This document shows, in pieces, positions 8,403 through 18,223 of a stretch of DNA of 64,000 nt. Within the stretch, counting starts at the first letter, position 1. The number at the start of each line of letters is the position of its first letter. Position numbers and translations under genes: made by a program. Source of the DNA: Halanaerobiales bacterium (GTDB lineage Bacteria > Bacillota > Halanaerobiia > Halanaerobiales > DTU029); NCBI GenBank assembly GCA_022360715.1, contig JAKSCG010000137.1, positions 82,575-146,574 of the forward strand, given 5' to 3'. Below the pieces are notes generated by a model, which was not told where the DNA came from, did no database searches, and saw only the letters and a list, made by a program, of their open reading frames with translations.

Positions 8403-8457
8403 ACCAGGATTTGTTGTGGATGAAATTGCCCGGCAACAAATCCTGGTCTTTGTTTTT
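8403..8457 (+). terminator. Strong intrinsic terminator after the hydrolase
   Basis: ACCAGGATTTGTTG (8403-8416) pairs perfectly with CAACAAATCCTGGT (8434-8447) and is followed by a T-rich tail. A smaller hairpin, AAGGCC/GGCCTT (8379-8396), sits just upstream. Confidence 0.85.
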
Positions 8458-8518
8458 GTCCAGAGTTCTGAATTGGTTGTCTTTTGCTGATCAATTAACT
8501 ATACTTATTTTAACATAT

Positions 8519-9202
8519 TTATGGATTATTTAAGATCGATGCTAAATGATCTTTTTGTAAAACTTTTATTGTTTTTTTATCGATGGCAATGATTCCAGCA
8601 TCAACAAGTTTTTTTAATTCCCTTAACAGCGAGGGACGAGATACGTTTAAGTGTTCGGCCCAGTCTTTTTTGGAATAGGGTAAATGGATAGTATTGTGAG
8701 GATTAAATTGAATATTGTATAGCAAAGAGTAGGCTAGTTTTTTTTGAATTGAAGAATGGGAAAATAATTCAATCTTATGATTTAACATTAGAACACTTTT
8801 GGCCAACAAGTTTAAAATATTAGCAACAATTATCTGATCTTTGGCAAGCACTTCCAGAAAACTTTGTTTAGCAATCAACAGAATATCACAGTGTGTTTTC
8901 GCGATAATATTAAACTTGTAGTTCTGAATATTAGAAAAAACTAATGCCCCGCCAAAAACTTCCCCCTTTTTTTTGTAGAAGACATTGAAATACTTCCCGG
9001 ATTCAAGAGTATTTTGAACATCAATACTCCCTTTTAAAACAATGCCGAGGTAAGCAGGGGTATGATCAGCCCTAAATATAAAATCATTTTTTTGATAATG
9101 AATTACTTTATGTTCAGTTCGCGACAAGCTATCTTTTATTTCTTTTTTTTCTTTCCCTTTAAAAAGGGGACAATTACATAAAACATTCATATATTTATCC
9201 AT
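8519..9202 (-). CDS. Crp/Fnr family transcriptional regulator
   Basis: This 227-residue protein has an N-terminal cyclic-nucleotide-binding-like beta-barrel (about 10-125), a long dimerisation helix (about 125-150) and a winged helix (about 155-220) with the recognition region WAEHLNVSRPSLLRELKKL. CNC near the N-terminus (positions 9-11) offers two cysteines, fewer than the cluster-binding set of Fnr, so the signal is uncertain. The start ATG has GAGGTG six bases upstream on the minus strand. It is transcribed divergently from the large activase-type gene, and the intervening region contains palindromes placed as for activation (9245-9258). I infer that it controls that gene. Confidence 0.88.
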   Translation of the reverse strand: MDKYMNVLCNCPLFKGKEKKEIKDSLSRTEHKVIHYQKNDFIFRADHTPAYLGIVLKGSIDVQNTLESGKYFNVFYKKKGEVFGGALVFSNIQNYKFNIIAKTHCDILLIAKQSFLEVLAKDQIIVANILNLLAKSVLMLNHKIELFSHSSIQKKLAYSLLYNIQFNPHNTIHLPYSKKDWAEHLNVSRPSLLRELKKLVDAGIIAIDKKTIKVLQKDHLASILNNP

Positions 9203-9244
9203 ACTAGCACCTCAAAATGTCATAATTTTAAAATATAAAGAAGA

Positions 9245-9286
9245 GTATCTATGGATACAACACTTATCGTACAATTATATTATAAT
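9245..9286 (+). promoter_or_regulatory. Predicted class II activator site plus -10 for the activase-type gene
   Basis: The palindrome GTATC-N4-GATAC (9245-9258) is centred at 9251.5. The -10 element TATAAT is at 9281-9286, with no recognisable -35. With transcription starting near 9293, the palindrome is centred at -41.5, where Crp/Fnr class II activators bind. The activator's identity is inferred from the divergent Crp/Fnr gene. Confidence 0.5.
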
Positions 9287-9300
9287 AATTCTCAAATGTA

Positions 9301-9319
9301 AATGATAAAGGTTATCATT
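9301..9319. promoter_or_regulatory. Fur-box-like perfect palindrome
   Basis: AATGATAA-AGG-TTATCATT is a perfect inverted repeat. Its central 15 bases, TGATAAAGGTTATCA, match the Fur 7-1-7 box TGATAATNATTATCA at all but two defined positions. It lies just downstream of the predicted start, a repressor position. Two Fur homologues are encoded at the end of the same block. Confidence 0.5.
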
Positions 9320-9357
9320 CTAAATAGGAAATTTAACCGGTTGTAGGAGGGATTATT

Positions 9358-12300
9358 TTGTATAGCTTAGGAATTGATATCGGCTATTCATCAATTAAAA
9401 TATCCTTGTTGAATAGTGAAAATGAAATTGTATGGACTAAATATATATTGCATAAAGGAAGAATCAAAAATACTTTAAAAAACTCTATTAAAGGGTTGCT
9501 TAACAAGTATAATTTATGTGATATAAAATTTGGAGCGGTAACAGGCAATGGAAGCAAATTTTTAACTAAAGCTGGAGAAGTAAAATTTGTTAATGAAGTT
9601 GCGGCAATCGTAGAGGGTGGCATTAGAGCGAATCGAAATATCGGATCAATCATTGAAATTGGTGGAGAGAGCGCCAAATATATAACCGAATTTAGTGAAA
9701 ACGACCAATCACGCATAAAAATAGCTATGAACTCTAACTGTTCTGCCGGTACTGGTTCATTTTTAGAAGAACAGATGTCCAGACTGAACCTGAGATTAGA
9801 AGACTATTCAGTTTATGCCGGTAGGGCTAACTCGATCCCACGAATAGCCGGTAGGTGTAGCGTATTTGCGAAAACAGATATTACTCATCATCAGCAAGAG
9901 GGGGTTGCGGTAGAAGATATTTTACTGGGCTTGGCTTATGCGGTGGTAAAAAACTATCGAGGAGCAGTTATGAAAAAGCTGCCGATGAAAAAACCGATTT
10001 TATTTGTTGGCGGGGTGGCCCATAATCAAGGTATGATAACAGCCCTCAAAGATGTGCTTAACTTAGATGAAGGAGAGTTAATTATACCGGATTATTTTAG
10101 CAATATTGGAGCTATTGGTACAGCGATGATTGCCCAAAAAGATCATATCAAAATTGATCTGGAAAAATTATTAGCCAACTTAGAGCTAGCAGAAGAAGTT
10201 TATGCAGAAGAAAATAATGGTTTTAAATTACCCGGATTAATTGCTTTTGGAGCAAAAGATAGTTTGGACAAACATGTTTGTAAAATAATAGCAAGTGATC
10301 AAAGGGCTTTAAAGTGCTATTTAGGTATTGATGTAGGATCCACAAGTACAAATTTAGTTCTAATCAATAATGAAAATGCAATTATTTCTTATCAGTATCT
10401 ACCTACTTTGGGGAATCCTATTGCAGCAGTAAGAAAGGGTTTGGAAGAATTAAAAGAAGAGATCGGCAATAGGGCTGATGTTGTTGGAGTATGTATTACA
10501 GGTTCTGGAAGGTATATGATTGGTCAGTTTATCGGAGCTGATCTGATCAAAGATGAAATTACAGCTCAGGCCAAAGCAGCCGTTACGATTGATGATAGTA
10601 TCGAAACGATATTTGAAATTGGCGGACAGGATTCTAAATATATTAGCCTTAAAGATGGTGTTGTCACGGATTTTCAAATGAACAAAATTTGTGCTGCCGG
10701 GACTGGTTCGTTTATTGAGGAACAATCTAAAAAGTTTAATATACCGATCAATGATTTTGGGGAGATAGCTTTAAGCAGTAATAACCCGCTCAGTTTAGGC
10801 GAGAGATGTACAGTTTTTATTGAGACAAGTATTGCCGCCAACCTGGCAAGGGGGGCCAAAATAGAAGATATTGCTGCTGGTCTGTGTTATTCGGTTGTCA
10901 AAAATTACCTTAATCGAGTTGTCGGTCGCAAAAGAATCGGCAATAAAGTATTTTTGCAGGGCGGGATTGCATATAATCAAGGAATTATTAATGCTTTTCG
11001 GGCAATAACCGGAAAAGAAATATGTATCCCCCCATTTTTTAGTATAACCGGTGCTTGGGGAGCTGCCATATTGGCCAAAGAAGAAGCGGGTATTGAAAAG
11101 ACTAAATTTAAAGGCTTTGATGGAATGACCAAAGAAGTAATGGTTGAAAAACCGACGAAAGAGCAAGTAGCTGGTAAAGCAACATTTAATCAACTGGTTA
11201 ATGATTTAGTATTTGCAGGATATGATGGTAAAATAGACGATTCAAAAAAAACAGTAGGGATTCCGAGGGCATTGTTCACATACGGAATGTATCCGATGTT
11301 CAGTGAATTTTTTAAAGAGTTGGGATTCAATATATTGTTATCAGAGCAAACAGATGATAATACTATTAGATTGGGTCAGGAATACTCTTTAGATGAAACC
11401 TGTTATCCGGTGAAACTAATCAATGGTCACGTTGCAGAGCTGGTTCAAAAAAATGTTGATTATATCTTCTTTCCTGATTTGTTCACAGTAGCCCATCCCG
11501 GGTCACATAGCAGACAGGATTATGGTTGTGCTTATATGCAATTAGCTTTTAAAATAGTTAAGCAAGCAATGGAATTAGAGCAAAAGGGAATTGAGTTATT
11601 AGCTCCAACGATCGCTTTTAATTTAGGGCCAGAGTTTATGAAAGAGAGTTGGGCTAGGTTGGGGGAACAGCTTGGGAAAAGCCCGGAAGAAACTAACAGA
11701 GCCCTGCAAAAAGGGATAAAAGCCTTTCATCAGTATGAAAAGCGAATTGGGGAAAATGGGAAAAGGGTTGTGGCAGGATTAAAGCCAGATGAAAAAGCAT
11801 TTGTTATTATCTCAAAAACCTATGGAGTAGTTGATCCGGTATTAAACATGTCTATACCCGATCAGCTAATGAGTATGGGTTATAAAGTGCTCTCCTTCTT
11901 TGATTTACCGGAAGGTGATTTGACTGTAGAGTATCCCAATATGTACTGGCCTTTTGGTCAACATATCTTAGAAGCAGCTCAGATCGTTAAACAACATCCT
12001 AATTTATATGCTATTTACCTTTCCCATCACTGCTGTGGTCCTGATACCGTGCTTACCCATTACTTTAGAGAAATAATGGGGGAAAAACCCTACTTAAATA
12101 TTGAGGTAGATGAGCATTCTTCCGGAGTAGGAGTGATTACCCGGGTGGAAGCTTTTGTCAATAGTCTAAGTGAAATCGAGAACAAAAAAGCTGCCCGAAT
12201 GGAACCTTACCCGGATATAATTGTGCATAAAGAAGCCAATATCAAGAACACATTAGCTGGATTAACAAACCAAACTATCCTCTATTTGCCGTATATTGCT

Positions 12301-13362
12301 CCTTATGCTGAGCTCTTCAAAGAATTATTAAGTAAAAAAGGGATTGATGCCAGAGTCTTACCGATGACCAATCGGGTCTCTATTGATCTGGGAAGAAGAC
12401 ATACAATGACAAATGAGTATTTGTCATTGGCGGCCCTATTAGGGGATGTTCTGAAAAAAACAAGTGAAAAAAATAATCAAGATAATATTGCTATTTTTGT
12501 TCCACGAACAGAGGGAGCAGAAGTAGATGGGCAATACAATAGATTATTGAGAACCAAATTAGATGAAGAGGGATTCAAAAATGTAGATATTGTTGCCCCG
12601 TTTATCGAAGATTTACTAGACAAAGATGAAGAAGAAGTGGAGTTAATATTTCTTGGACTATTAGCGGGAGATTTAATTAGGCTGGCCGATAAAAAATCTC
12701 GCCCTAAGTATTTAGACAAAATACTTGATTTGATTAAAAAAAATAATTTTAAAGTGGAACAACTTAAAGAAATAGCAAGAGAGTTATATGAAGAATTAAA
12801 GACTATAAATTACCGGAAAAGGGTTTTGGCAATAGGAGAGGCTTTGATTTTATATAATGACTATCTAGGCAACTTAACATTTAGTAATCTTGAAGATAAG
12901 GGCCATAAAGTTATCTACGCTCCTTTAAGTGAAACAATGTGGGTATTCTGGAAAGACTTTATTGACAATAACCAAAATAAACAGCTAGATTTAGAGAAGT
13001 TACAACAAAGGTTGAATATATTGACCGATTATATTGATCAAATCTCCGAGTGTCTACTGGATGAAAGCTATTTTGAAAAGGATTTAAATCATCTTATTAC
13101 AAATGCTGATCATACTGTTGGATATTATTCGGGGGCAAACGGCAGGTATCGGGAAGCTAAAACCTTAGGTGATCTGTCGAAAATTGACGGTATTATAACG
13201 GTGGCCTCTATGTATGAAAATACCGGAATAGCAATAAATATACTCCAGCGGGGTTTTGAAAAAAGGAATCCGAAACCACTGCTTAATTTAACCTTTGATG
13301 GAAACAAAAATGAAAATGATCAGACCAAGCTCGAATCTTTTATATACTATATTGGGGATTGA
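9358..13362 (+). CDS. 2-hydroxyacyl-CoA dehydratase activase-type protein: two BadF/BadG ATPase domains, DUF2229 and HgdB-like C-terminus
   Basis: This 1334-residue protein joins two ASKHA ATPase domains of the BadF/BadG/HgdC kind (about 3-260 and 320-580) to a DUF2229 domain (from about 630) and a C-terminal region like the HgdB/FldB dehydratase subunits. Each ATPase domain has the cysteine pair that holds a bridging [4Fe-4S] cluster in HgdC dimers: Cys128 (NCSAGTGSF) and Cys167, then Cys445 (ICAAGTGSF) and Cys484. One chain could therefore form the two-headed archerase. More cysteines in DETCYPVK and HHCCGP may bind a second cluster. HgdC relatives inject ATP-driven electrons into radical dehydratases or benzoyl-CoA reductases; the substrate here is unknown. 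The TTG start follows TAGGAGG by 7 nt. No separate dehydratase gene is adjacent. Confidence 0.88.
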   Translation: MYSLGIDIGYSSIKISLLNSENEIVWTKYILHKGRIKNTLKNSIKGLLNKYNLCDIKFGAVTGNGSKFLTKAGEVKFVNEVAAIVEGGIRANRNIGSIIEIGGESAKYITEFSENDQSRIKIAMNSNCSAGTGSFLEEQMSRLNLRLEDYSVYAGRANSIPRIAGRCSVFAKTDITHHQQEGVAVEDILLGLAYAVVKNYRGAVMKKLPMKKPILFVGGVAHNQGMITALKDVLNLDEGELIIPDYFSNIGAIGTAMIAQKDHIKIDLEKLLANLELAEEVYAEENNGFKLPGLIAFGAKDSLDKHVCKIIASDQRALKCYLGIDVGSTSTNLVLINNENAIISYQYLPTLGNPIAAVRKGLEELKEEIGNRADVVGVCITGSGRYMIGQFIGADLIKDEITAQAKAAVTIDDSIETIFEIGGQDSKYISLKDGVVTDFQMNKICAAGTGSFIEEQSKKFNIPINDFGEIALSSNNPLSLGERCTVFIETSIAANLARGAKIEDIAAGLCYSVVKNYLNRVVGRKRIGNKVFLQGGIAYNQGIINAFRAITGKEICIPPFFSITGAWGAAILAKEEAGIEKTKFKGFDGMTKEVMVEKPTKEQVAGKATFNQLVNDLVFAGYDGKIDDSKKTVGIPRALFTYGMYPMFSEFFKELGFNILLSEQTDDNTIRLGQEYSLDETCYPVKLINGHVAELVQKNVDYIFFPDLFTVAHPGSHSRQDYGCAYMQLAFKIVKQAMELEQKGIELLAPTIAFNLGPEFMKESWARLGEQLGKSPEETNRALQKGIKAFHQYEKRIGENGKRVVAGLKPDEKAFVIISKTYGVVDPVLNMSIPDQLMSMGYKVLSFFDLPEGDLTVEYPNMYWPFGQHILEAAQIVKQHPNLYAIYLSHHCCGPDTVLTHYFREIMGEKPYLNIEVDEHSSGVGVITRVEAFVNSLSEIENKKAARMEPYPDIIVHKEANIKNTLAGLTNQTILYLPYIAPYAELFKELLSKKGIDARVLPMTNRVSIDLGRRHTMTNEYLSLAALLGDVLKKTSEKNNQDNIAIFVPRTEGAEVDGQYNRLLRTKLDEEGFKNVDIVAPFIEDLLDKDEEEVELIFLGLLAGDLIRLADKKSRPKYLDKILDLIKKNNFKVEQLKEIARELYEELKTINYRKRVLAIGEALILYNDYLGNLTFSNLEDKGHKVIYAPLSETMWVFWKDFIDNNQNKQLDLEKLQQRLNILTDYIDQISECLLDESYFEKDLNHLITNADHTVGYYSGANGRYREAKTLGDLSKIDGIITVASMYENTGIAINILQRGFEKRNPKPLLNLTFDGNKNENDQTKLESFIYYIGD

Positions 13363-13468
13363 AATGGCAAGCCAAAAATAGCAAGGGGGAATGGATAGTG
13401 AAAAATATAATTATTTGTGTGCTGTATTAATAAACTCATTATTAAGCAAAAGAAGGGAGTAAAATAAT

Positions 13469-14074
13469 ATGGATCATAAAAAAAGATGTAACGCCGGGCA
13501 CAATCTCCAACCGAGAAGACATCGGCGTGGTCCAAGCAGTTATGCTATGCATGATTCAGAGCTTGCTATTAGTGAGCTTAACCTTAAAGATGGGGACTTT
13601 TTCCTTGATTTGGGTTGTGGTCCAGGAGATTATACAATTCAGGTTGCTAAGATCGTCGGGGATTCTGGTCTAGTATATGCACTGGATATATGGAAGGAAA
13701 TAATTGATAATCTAATAGCAGAAGTTGATTCTTACGGATTAAAGAATATCGAAGCAATGATTGCTGATATTACTTGCTCATTACCCCTCAAAGACGACTG
13801 TATTGATCTTTGTTTTATGGCTACCGTACTTCATTCACTTAATCTGAATGAAGATGTGAAAAATACTTTATTTAAGGAAATACATCGTGTCTTGAAGCCG
13901 AGGGGACGTTTAGCGATTATTGAAATCAAGAAAGAAGATACACCTTTTGGTCCACCCAAACATTTGCGTTTTTCACCGGAAGAGCTGGAAGATTTATTAA
14001 ATGAATACGGTTTTGAAAAGAATATTTTAATTGATCTTGGCTACACTTATCTAATTCAATTTATCACTAAATAA
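13469..14074 (+). CDS. Class I SAM-dependent methyltransferase
   Basis: The protein has 201 residues. The SAM-binding motif I is FLDLGCGPGDYTIQVA (about residues 49-64). The acidic motif II ends YALDIW, and DITCSLPLKDDCIDLCF and HRVLKPRGRLAIIEI follow as in Methyltransf_11/UbiE-like enzymes. The N-terminus is basic and His/Cys-rich (MDHKKRCNAGHNL, then RRHRRG). AGAAGGGAG precedes the ATG. It lies 106 bp after the activase-type gene and 48 bp before an ABC transporter, in the same direction, so an operon is likely. Its position suggests methylation of a small molecule that the transporter moves, but the substrate is unknown. Confidence 0.85.
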   Translation: MDHKKRCNAGHNLQPRRHRRGPSSYAMHDSELAISELNLKDGDFFLDLGCGPGDYTIQVAKIVGDSGLVYALDIWKEIIDNLIAEVDSYGLKNIEAMIADITCSLPLKDDCIDLCFMATVLHSLNLNEDVKNTLFKEIHRVLKPRGRLAIIEIKKEDTPFGPPKHLRFSPEELEDLLNEYGFEKNILIDLGYTYLIQFITK

Positions 14075-14122
14075 ACGGATTAGCGCTTTACTAGAAATTT
14101 GACTAAGTAAAGGAGGTAATTT

Positions 14123-15895
14123 ATGAAGCTGCTTTTTAATATGATTAGAGAAAAGAAAATCTCGATTACGATATGTGTGATCCTTTCTTCGCTGGGAGCT
14201 GTCTTGCTGATCATACCTTTTGCTTTGATTTTTAAAATAGTTGATTACTATTTACAGTTTGGTCTGACCGCATCAGCTCAACCGGTATTGAGCTGGCTGG
14301 GAGTTGCTTTGGCAGCGGTTGTTTTACGATATTTCTTGATTGTCTCTTCCTTTGTTTTTAGCCATATCGCGGCATTTGACCTGCTTTATAATATTCGTGT
14401 CCGTCTGACCAAACATATTGGAACATTGCCGATGGGATTTTGGAGTAAGAAAAATTCGGGAGAGATGCTGAAAATTGTCCAGGATGATGTGGAGTCGATC
14501 GAAACATTTGTTGCACACCATTTCCCCGATATTGCTTCCGGTTTTGCCTTGCCCATTGTTATCCTGGTCTATTTATTCACGATTGACTGGCGCCTTGCTT
14601 TAACTGCTGCTATACCCTTACCTTTAAGTGTACTTTTAGTTTTAATGATGTGGAATGGTATTTTATCTGGACAAAATCGTCAAGAAATAACTATGAAATA
14701 TCACCGAGCCATAGAAAGTATGCATTCAAATATGATTCAATTTGTTCAGGGTATGCCTGTTGTTAAGGTTTTTAATCTTACCGTAGATTCTTTTAAAAAA
14801 CTTAAGGAATCCATCCTTGTCTATCGCGAAGTTGTAACTATCTGGTCGAAGGGAGTATCGCCCTACAGGGCAGTACTTACAACGATTGTCCTGGGAGGAG
14901 GAATGTTTATTCTTCCTTTAGCTATTTATCTACTGGAGACTGGCAAGACGGATGTTTCTACAATTATTCTGTTTATGCTGCTTGGTACTGGTTGTTGTAA
15001 AGGACTGGTTCAATTAATGTTCATTGTATCACGGATGGAACTGATCACCGCTGGAATAAAACGTATCAATTCTATATTCTCTGTACAACCCCTTTTTGAA
15101 CCTTTAGTCCCCAAGCTTCCTCAAAATTATGACATAGAACTGGAGAATGTATGCTTTCGTTATAATGCTAACGAACCGGATGCTTTAAAGGACATCAATC
15201 TGGCTTTATCGGCAGGATCTTTTACTGCACTTGTCGGTCCTTCCGGGGCAGGAAAGACCACTCTGGTTAATCTTATTGCGCGAATGTGGGAGGTTAATCA
15301 AGGCAATATTTATATCGGTGGAGTATCGGTTAAAGACATGGGAACAAAGGGAATTACCGAAACTGTGGGGACTGTTTTTCAGGATGTACAGATGTTGACA
15401 GATACTGTTAGGGCTAATATCTGTATGGGAAAAGATAATGTTTCTCAGGAAGAAATTGGAGTAGCTACCACTGCTGCTGCCTGTCATGATTTCATTATGG
15501 AGTTACCTGCTGGCTATGATACGATCATTGGTGACGGAGGAGAGGTTCACCTGAGTGGCGGAGAGAAACAGCGAATCGCTTTAGCTAGAGTTATTCTTAA
15601 AAATCCGCCGATTATTCTGCTTGACGAAGCGACTGCTTATGCTGATGCTGAGAATGAAAGCATTATGCAGGAGGCAGTTGCAAAGCTGATGGACAAAAAA
15701 ACTGTAATTGTTATTGCGCACCGACTCTCTACTATCGTTGAGGCTGATAATATTTATGTTATTGACAAAGGAATAGTAGCAGAAAGTGGTACACATGATC
15801 AGCTCGTAAAAATGAATGGTATCTACAAGAAGATGTGGGATGCTCATACAAGATCCAGAGACTGGAGTATACTTAAGAAGGAGGTTTTAGCATGA
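14123..15895 (+). CDS. ABC transporter, fused permease-ATPase, first half of a heterodimer
   Basis: This 590-residue half-transporter has six membrane helices in the first about 310 residues and a nucleotide-binding domain from about 340. Walker A is GPSGAGKTT (about 370-378), the signature is LSGGEKQR, and Walker B is IILLDEAT with the catalytic Glu present. TGA of this gene overlaps ATG of the next in ATGA (15892-15895), so the two halves are translated together and probably form one transporter. The architecture matches exporter-type ABC proteins, including the siderophore importers IrtAB and YbtPQ that share this fold. The adjacent Fur genes make metal or metallophore transport plausible, but direction and cargo cannot be read from the sequence. 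Confidence 0.9.
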   Translation: MKLLFNMIREKKISITICVILSSLGAVLLIIPFALIFKIVDYYLQFGLTASAQPVLSWLGVALAAVVLRYFLIVSSFVFSHIAAFDLLYNIRVRLTKHIGTLPMGFWSKKNSGEMLKIVQDDVESIETFVAHHFPDIASGFALPIVILVYLFTIDWRLALTAAIPLPLSVLLVLMMWNGILSGQNRQEITMKYHRAIESMHSNMIQFVQGMPVVKVFNLTVDSFKKLKESILVYREVVTIWSKGVSPYRAVLTTIVLGGGMFILPLAIYLLETGKTDVSTIILFMLLGTGCCKGLVQLMFIVSRMELITAGIKRINSIFSVQPLFEPLVPKLPQNYDIELENVCFRYNANEPDALKDINLALSAGSFTALVGPSGAGKTTLVNLIARMWEVNQGNIYIGGVSVKDMGTKGITETVGTVFQDVQMLTDTVRANICMGKDNVSQEEIGVATTAAACHDFIMELPAGYDTIIGDGGEVHLSGGEKQRIALARVILKNPPIILLDEATAYADAENESIMQEAVAKLMDKKTVIVIAHRLSTIVEADNIYVIDKGIVAESGTHDQLVKMNGIYKKMWDAHTRSRDWSILKKEVLA

Positions 15896-17640
15896 AAAGT
15901 AAGCGGGAATGGAATTTCTTTAAAGATAATAAGAGCAGCCTAATTGCGGTCATCGCCTCAAATATTCTGGCCAATATCCCTTTAGGCATTTTTAGTGTAT
16001 TTCTCTATATGATTATCATGCAACTAACAGTGCCAATACTTGCTAATCAGCAGATTAATTTTACTCTTTTGAAGCAGTATCGCATATGGTATGTTGGCAC
16101 ATTCATTGTATATATTCTGCTTTCAATGTGGAGCCAGACCAATAATTATATTAAGGCTTATACTATTTCCTCAGATCTAAGGTTGAATTTGGGTGATAAG
16201 CTTAGCAGAATTTCGATGCGGTTTTTTAAGGAAAGAGATCCAGGTGATGTGATAGCGCGATTACTTAGTGATGTTCAGCAGCTGGAGATGATCGTTTCGC
16301 GGCTTTTACCGGATATCGCGGCAGGTTTAATTGCCCCGATTATTCTTATTATTCTTTTAGCCAATATTAATATGGCTTTAACAGGAATAATGATAACCTC
16401 AGTTGTGTTCGCCAGTATATTTCTTTTCGCTGCCCGTAAGGTAATAAGTATTTTGGGTCAAAAGCATATAAGAGCAATTACCGATACCTCTTCCCGGGTT
16501 CTGGAATACTTTAAGACGATTAAGCTGCTCAAGTCCTACGATATGATTGGAGATAAATTTGAAACAATGAATAAGGCGATGTTACGTCTCAAAAAGTTGA
16601 GCTTTCGGGCGGAAGTATGGACAGGTATTCCGATCCAGCTTTTCCTGTTTTGCCTGGATGCCGGTTATCTGCTCATGCTATTGATCGCCGTTAAGATGTG
16701 TACAGCAGGAAATCTGACTATTGTTAATCTATTTGCTTTTGCGGTTATAGGGTATTATTTCTATGAACCAATTAAAAGTTTAGGTACAATGCTGATTGAA
16801 TTACGATATATGACAATCTCAATTAATCGAATTAGTGAGATTTTTGAAGTTGAGGAGCCTTCATCTAATCAATTAGTAGAACTCCCAAAAGAAAACGATA
16901 TAAGTTTTAGTAATGTCAAGTTCAGCTATAAAGAAAATGAGGTTTTAAAAGCAGTAAGTTGTCATTTGCCAGAAAAGTCAATGACAGCACTCGTAGGTCC
17001 TTCCGGCTCCGGAAAAACAACGATGACAAGTCTAATCGCGCGGTTTTGGGATGTGCAGTCAGGAGAGGTATGTATAGGGGGAGTTCCGCTTGCAGAGATT
17101 GAACCTGATAAATTGTTAAGTAAGATTTCTATGGTATTTCAGGATGTTTATCTCTTCAACGATTCCGTCGCCAATAATATACGTGTTGGGAATAGAAACG
17201 CCAGTGATGAAGAAGTTATAAGTGCTGCTAAATTGGCGTGCTGTGATGAGTTTATCAGGAATCTTCCTGATGGATACGATACCCTTGTAAGTGAAGGCGG
17301 AAGCTCTTTGTCCGGAGGTGAGAGACAACGGCTTTCAATTGCTCGGGCTATATTAAAAGATGCTCCTGTTGTGATGCTTGATGAAGCCACAGCTTCTCTT
17401 GACCCGGAAAATGAAGCGGAAATTCAGGAAGGTATTGAAAACCTGGTAAAAAACAAAACGATAATAGTTATTGCCCATAGATTTAAATCAATTGAAAATG
17501 CCAACCAGATCCTGGTTCTTGATCGGGGAACTATCGTTGAACGAGGTCCGCATAAGGAATTGATTAGATCCAACGGATTATACTCCCGACTCTGGCAGGA
17601 ACAGCAAAAGGCCAGGGGTTGGAAGATGAAAACGGGGTAA
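15892..17640 (+). CDS. ABC transporter, fused permease-ATPase, second half of a heterodimer
   Basis: This 582-residue partner of the preceding gene has an N-terminal six-helix membrane domain and a C-terminal ATPase with Walker A GPSGSGKTT (about 369-377), signature LSGGERQR, and Walker B VVMLDEAT. Both halves keep the catalytic glutamate, so neither site looks degenerate. AAGGAGG precedes the ATG within the end of the upstream gene. It is followed after 50 bp by the first Fur-like regulator in the same direction. The function is inferred only as part of the pair. Confidence 0.9.
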   Translation: MKSKREWNFFKDNKSSLIAVIASNILANIPLGIFSVFLYMIIMQLTVPILANQQINFTLLKQYRIWYVGTFIVYILLSMWSQTNNYIKAYTISSDLRLNLGDKLSRISMRFFKERDPGDVIARLLSDVQQLEMIVSRLLPDIAAGLIAPIILIILLANINMALTGIMITSVVFASIFLFAARKVISILGQKHIRAITDTSSRVLEYFKTIKLLKSYDMIGDKFETMNKAMLRLKKLSFRAEVWTGIPIQLFLFCLDAGYLLMLLIAVKMCTAGNLTIVNLFAFAVIGYYFYEPIKSLGTMLIELRYMTISINRISEIFEVEEPSSNQLVELPKENDISFSNVKFSYKENEVLKAVSCHLPEKSMTALVGPSGSGKTTMTSLIARFWDVQSGEVCIGGVPLAEIEPDKLLSKISMVFQDVYLFNDSVANNIRVGNRNASDEEVISAAKLACCDEFIRNLPDGYDTLVSEGGSSLSGGERQRLSIARAILKDAPVVMLDEATASLDPENEAEIQEGIENLVKNKTIIVIAHRFKSIENANQILVLDRGTIVERGPHKELIRSNGLYSRLWQEQQKARGWKMKTG

Positions 17641-17690
17641 AGGATCTCAGAAAGAAATACGAAGTAATCAGTGTCAGGAGGTAGTGGAGG

Positions 17691-18152
17691 ATGAAGTTAG
17701 AAGTTAATGATATTATCAACAGTTTGGTCGAGCATAATGAGCTGCGAATAACCGATCAAAGGAAAAAAATTCTTGAAATTTTAATTGAAAATAAGGATAA
17801 ACATATATCGGTTGAAGAAATATATAGTTTATCTAAGCAGAAAGATAATACTATACCAATTCCAACCATTTATCGAGCCATGGATATCTTAGAGAAAACA
17901 GGTGTTATTATCAAAAATGATTTCGGGGATGGATTTGCCAAATATGAATTCTTTATGAAGGAAAAAGAAACCCACCATCACTTAATCTGTAGAAAATGCG
18001 GAAAAATAATAGAAATTACTGGATTGTTACCAGAAGATTTGTATAATCGGTTATTACAAGAAAAGGGGTTTCAATATGAAGCGCAATCATTGAAAATTTA
18101 TGGTTATTGTAAGGAATGTATCAATAAGTTAAGAAAACCTTACTCAAGGTGA
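17691..18152 (+). CDS. Fur family metalloregulator, first of a tandem pair
   Basis: This 153-residue regulator has a winged helix (about 15-90, with IPTIYRAMDILEKTGVI) and a dimerisation domain with the HHHLIC metal-site motif. Two CxxC pairs (CRKC, CKEC) form the structural zinc site. Whether it senses iron, zinc, manganese or peroxide cannot be assigned. It follows the ABC transporter by 50 bp, with the ribosome site AGGAGGTAGTGGAGG, and is probably cotranscribed with it. The next gene is clearly its duplicate. A candidate Fur box lies at 9301-9319, ahead of the activase-type gene. Confidence 0.92.
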   Translation: MKLEVNDIINSLVEHNELRITDQRKKILEILIENKDKHISVEEIYSLSKQKDNTIPIPTIYRAMDILEKTGVIIKNDFGDGFAKYEFFMKEKETHHHLICRKCGKIIEITGLLPEDLYNRLLQEKGFQYEAQSLKIYGYCKECINKLRKPYSR

Positions 18153-18162
18153 CCATCAATGG

Positions 18163-18191
18163 TTGACAAGAACGTTTAAATAATATACGAT
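18163..18191 (+). promoter_or_regulatory. SigA promoter for the second Fur gene
   Basis: TTGACA (18163-18168) and TACGAT (18186-18191) are separated by 17 bp, so the second Fur gene can be expressed apart from the transporter operon. Confidence 0.7.
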
Positions 18192-18223
18192 ACAACTAGC
18201 AAACAACAATATTTTTTTTTGAT

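Noticed and set aside
9384..11193. Several minus-strand frames inside the activase-type gene
   Set aside because: They overlap conserved ATPase motifs of the plus-strand protein and show no own signals.
13385..13432. Short frame with GTG start between the activase-type and methyltransferase genes
   Set aside because: Only about ten codons without a clear ribosome site or attenuator; no support as a leader peptide.
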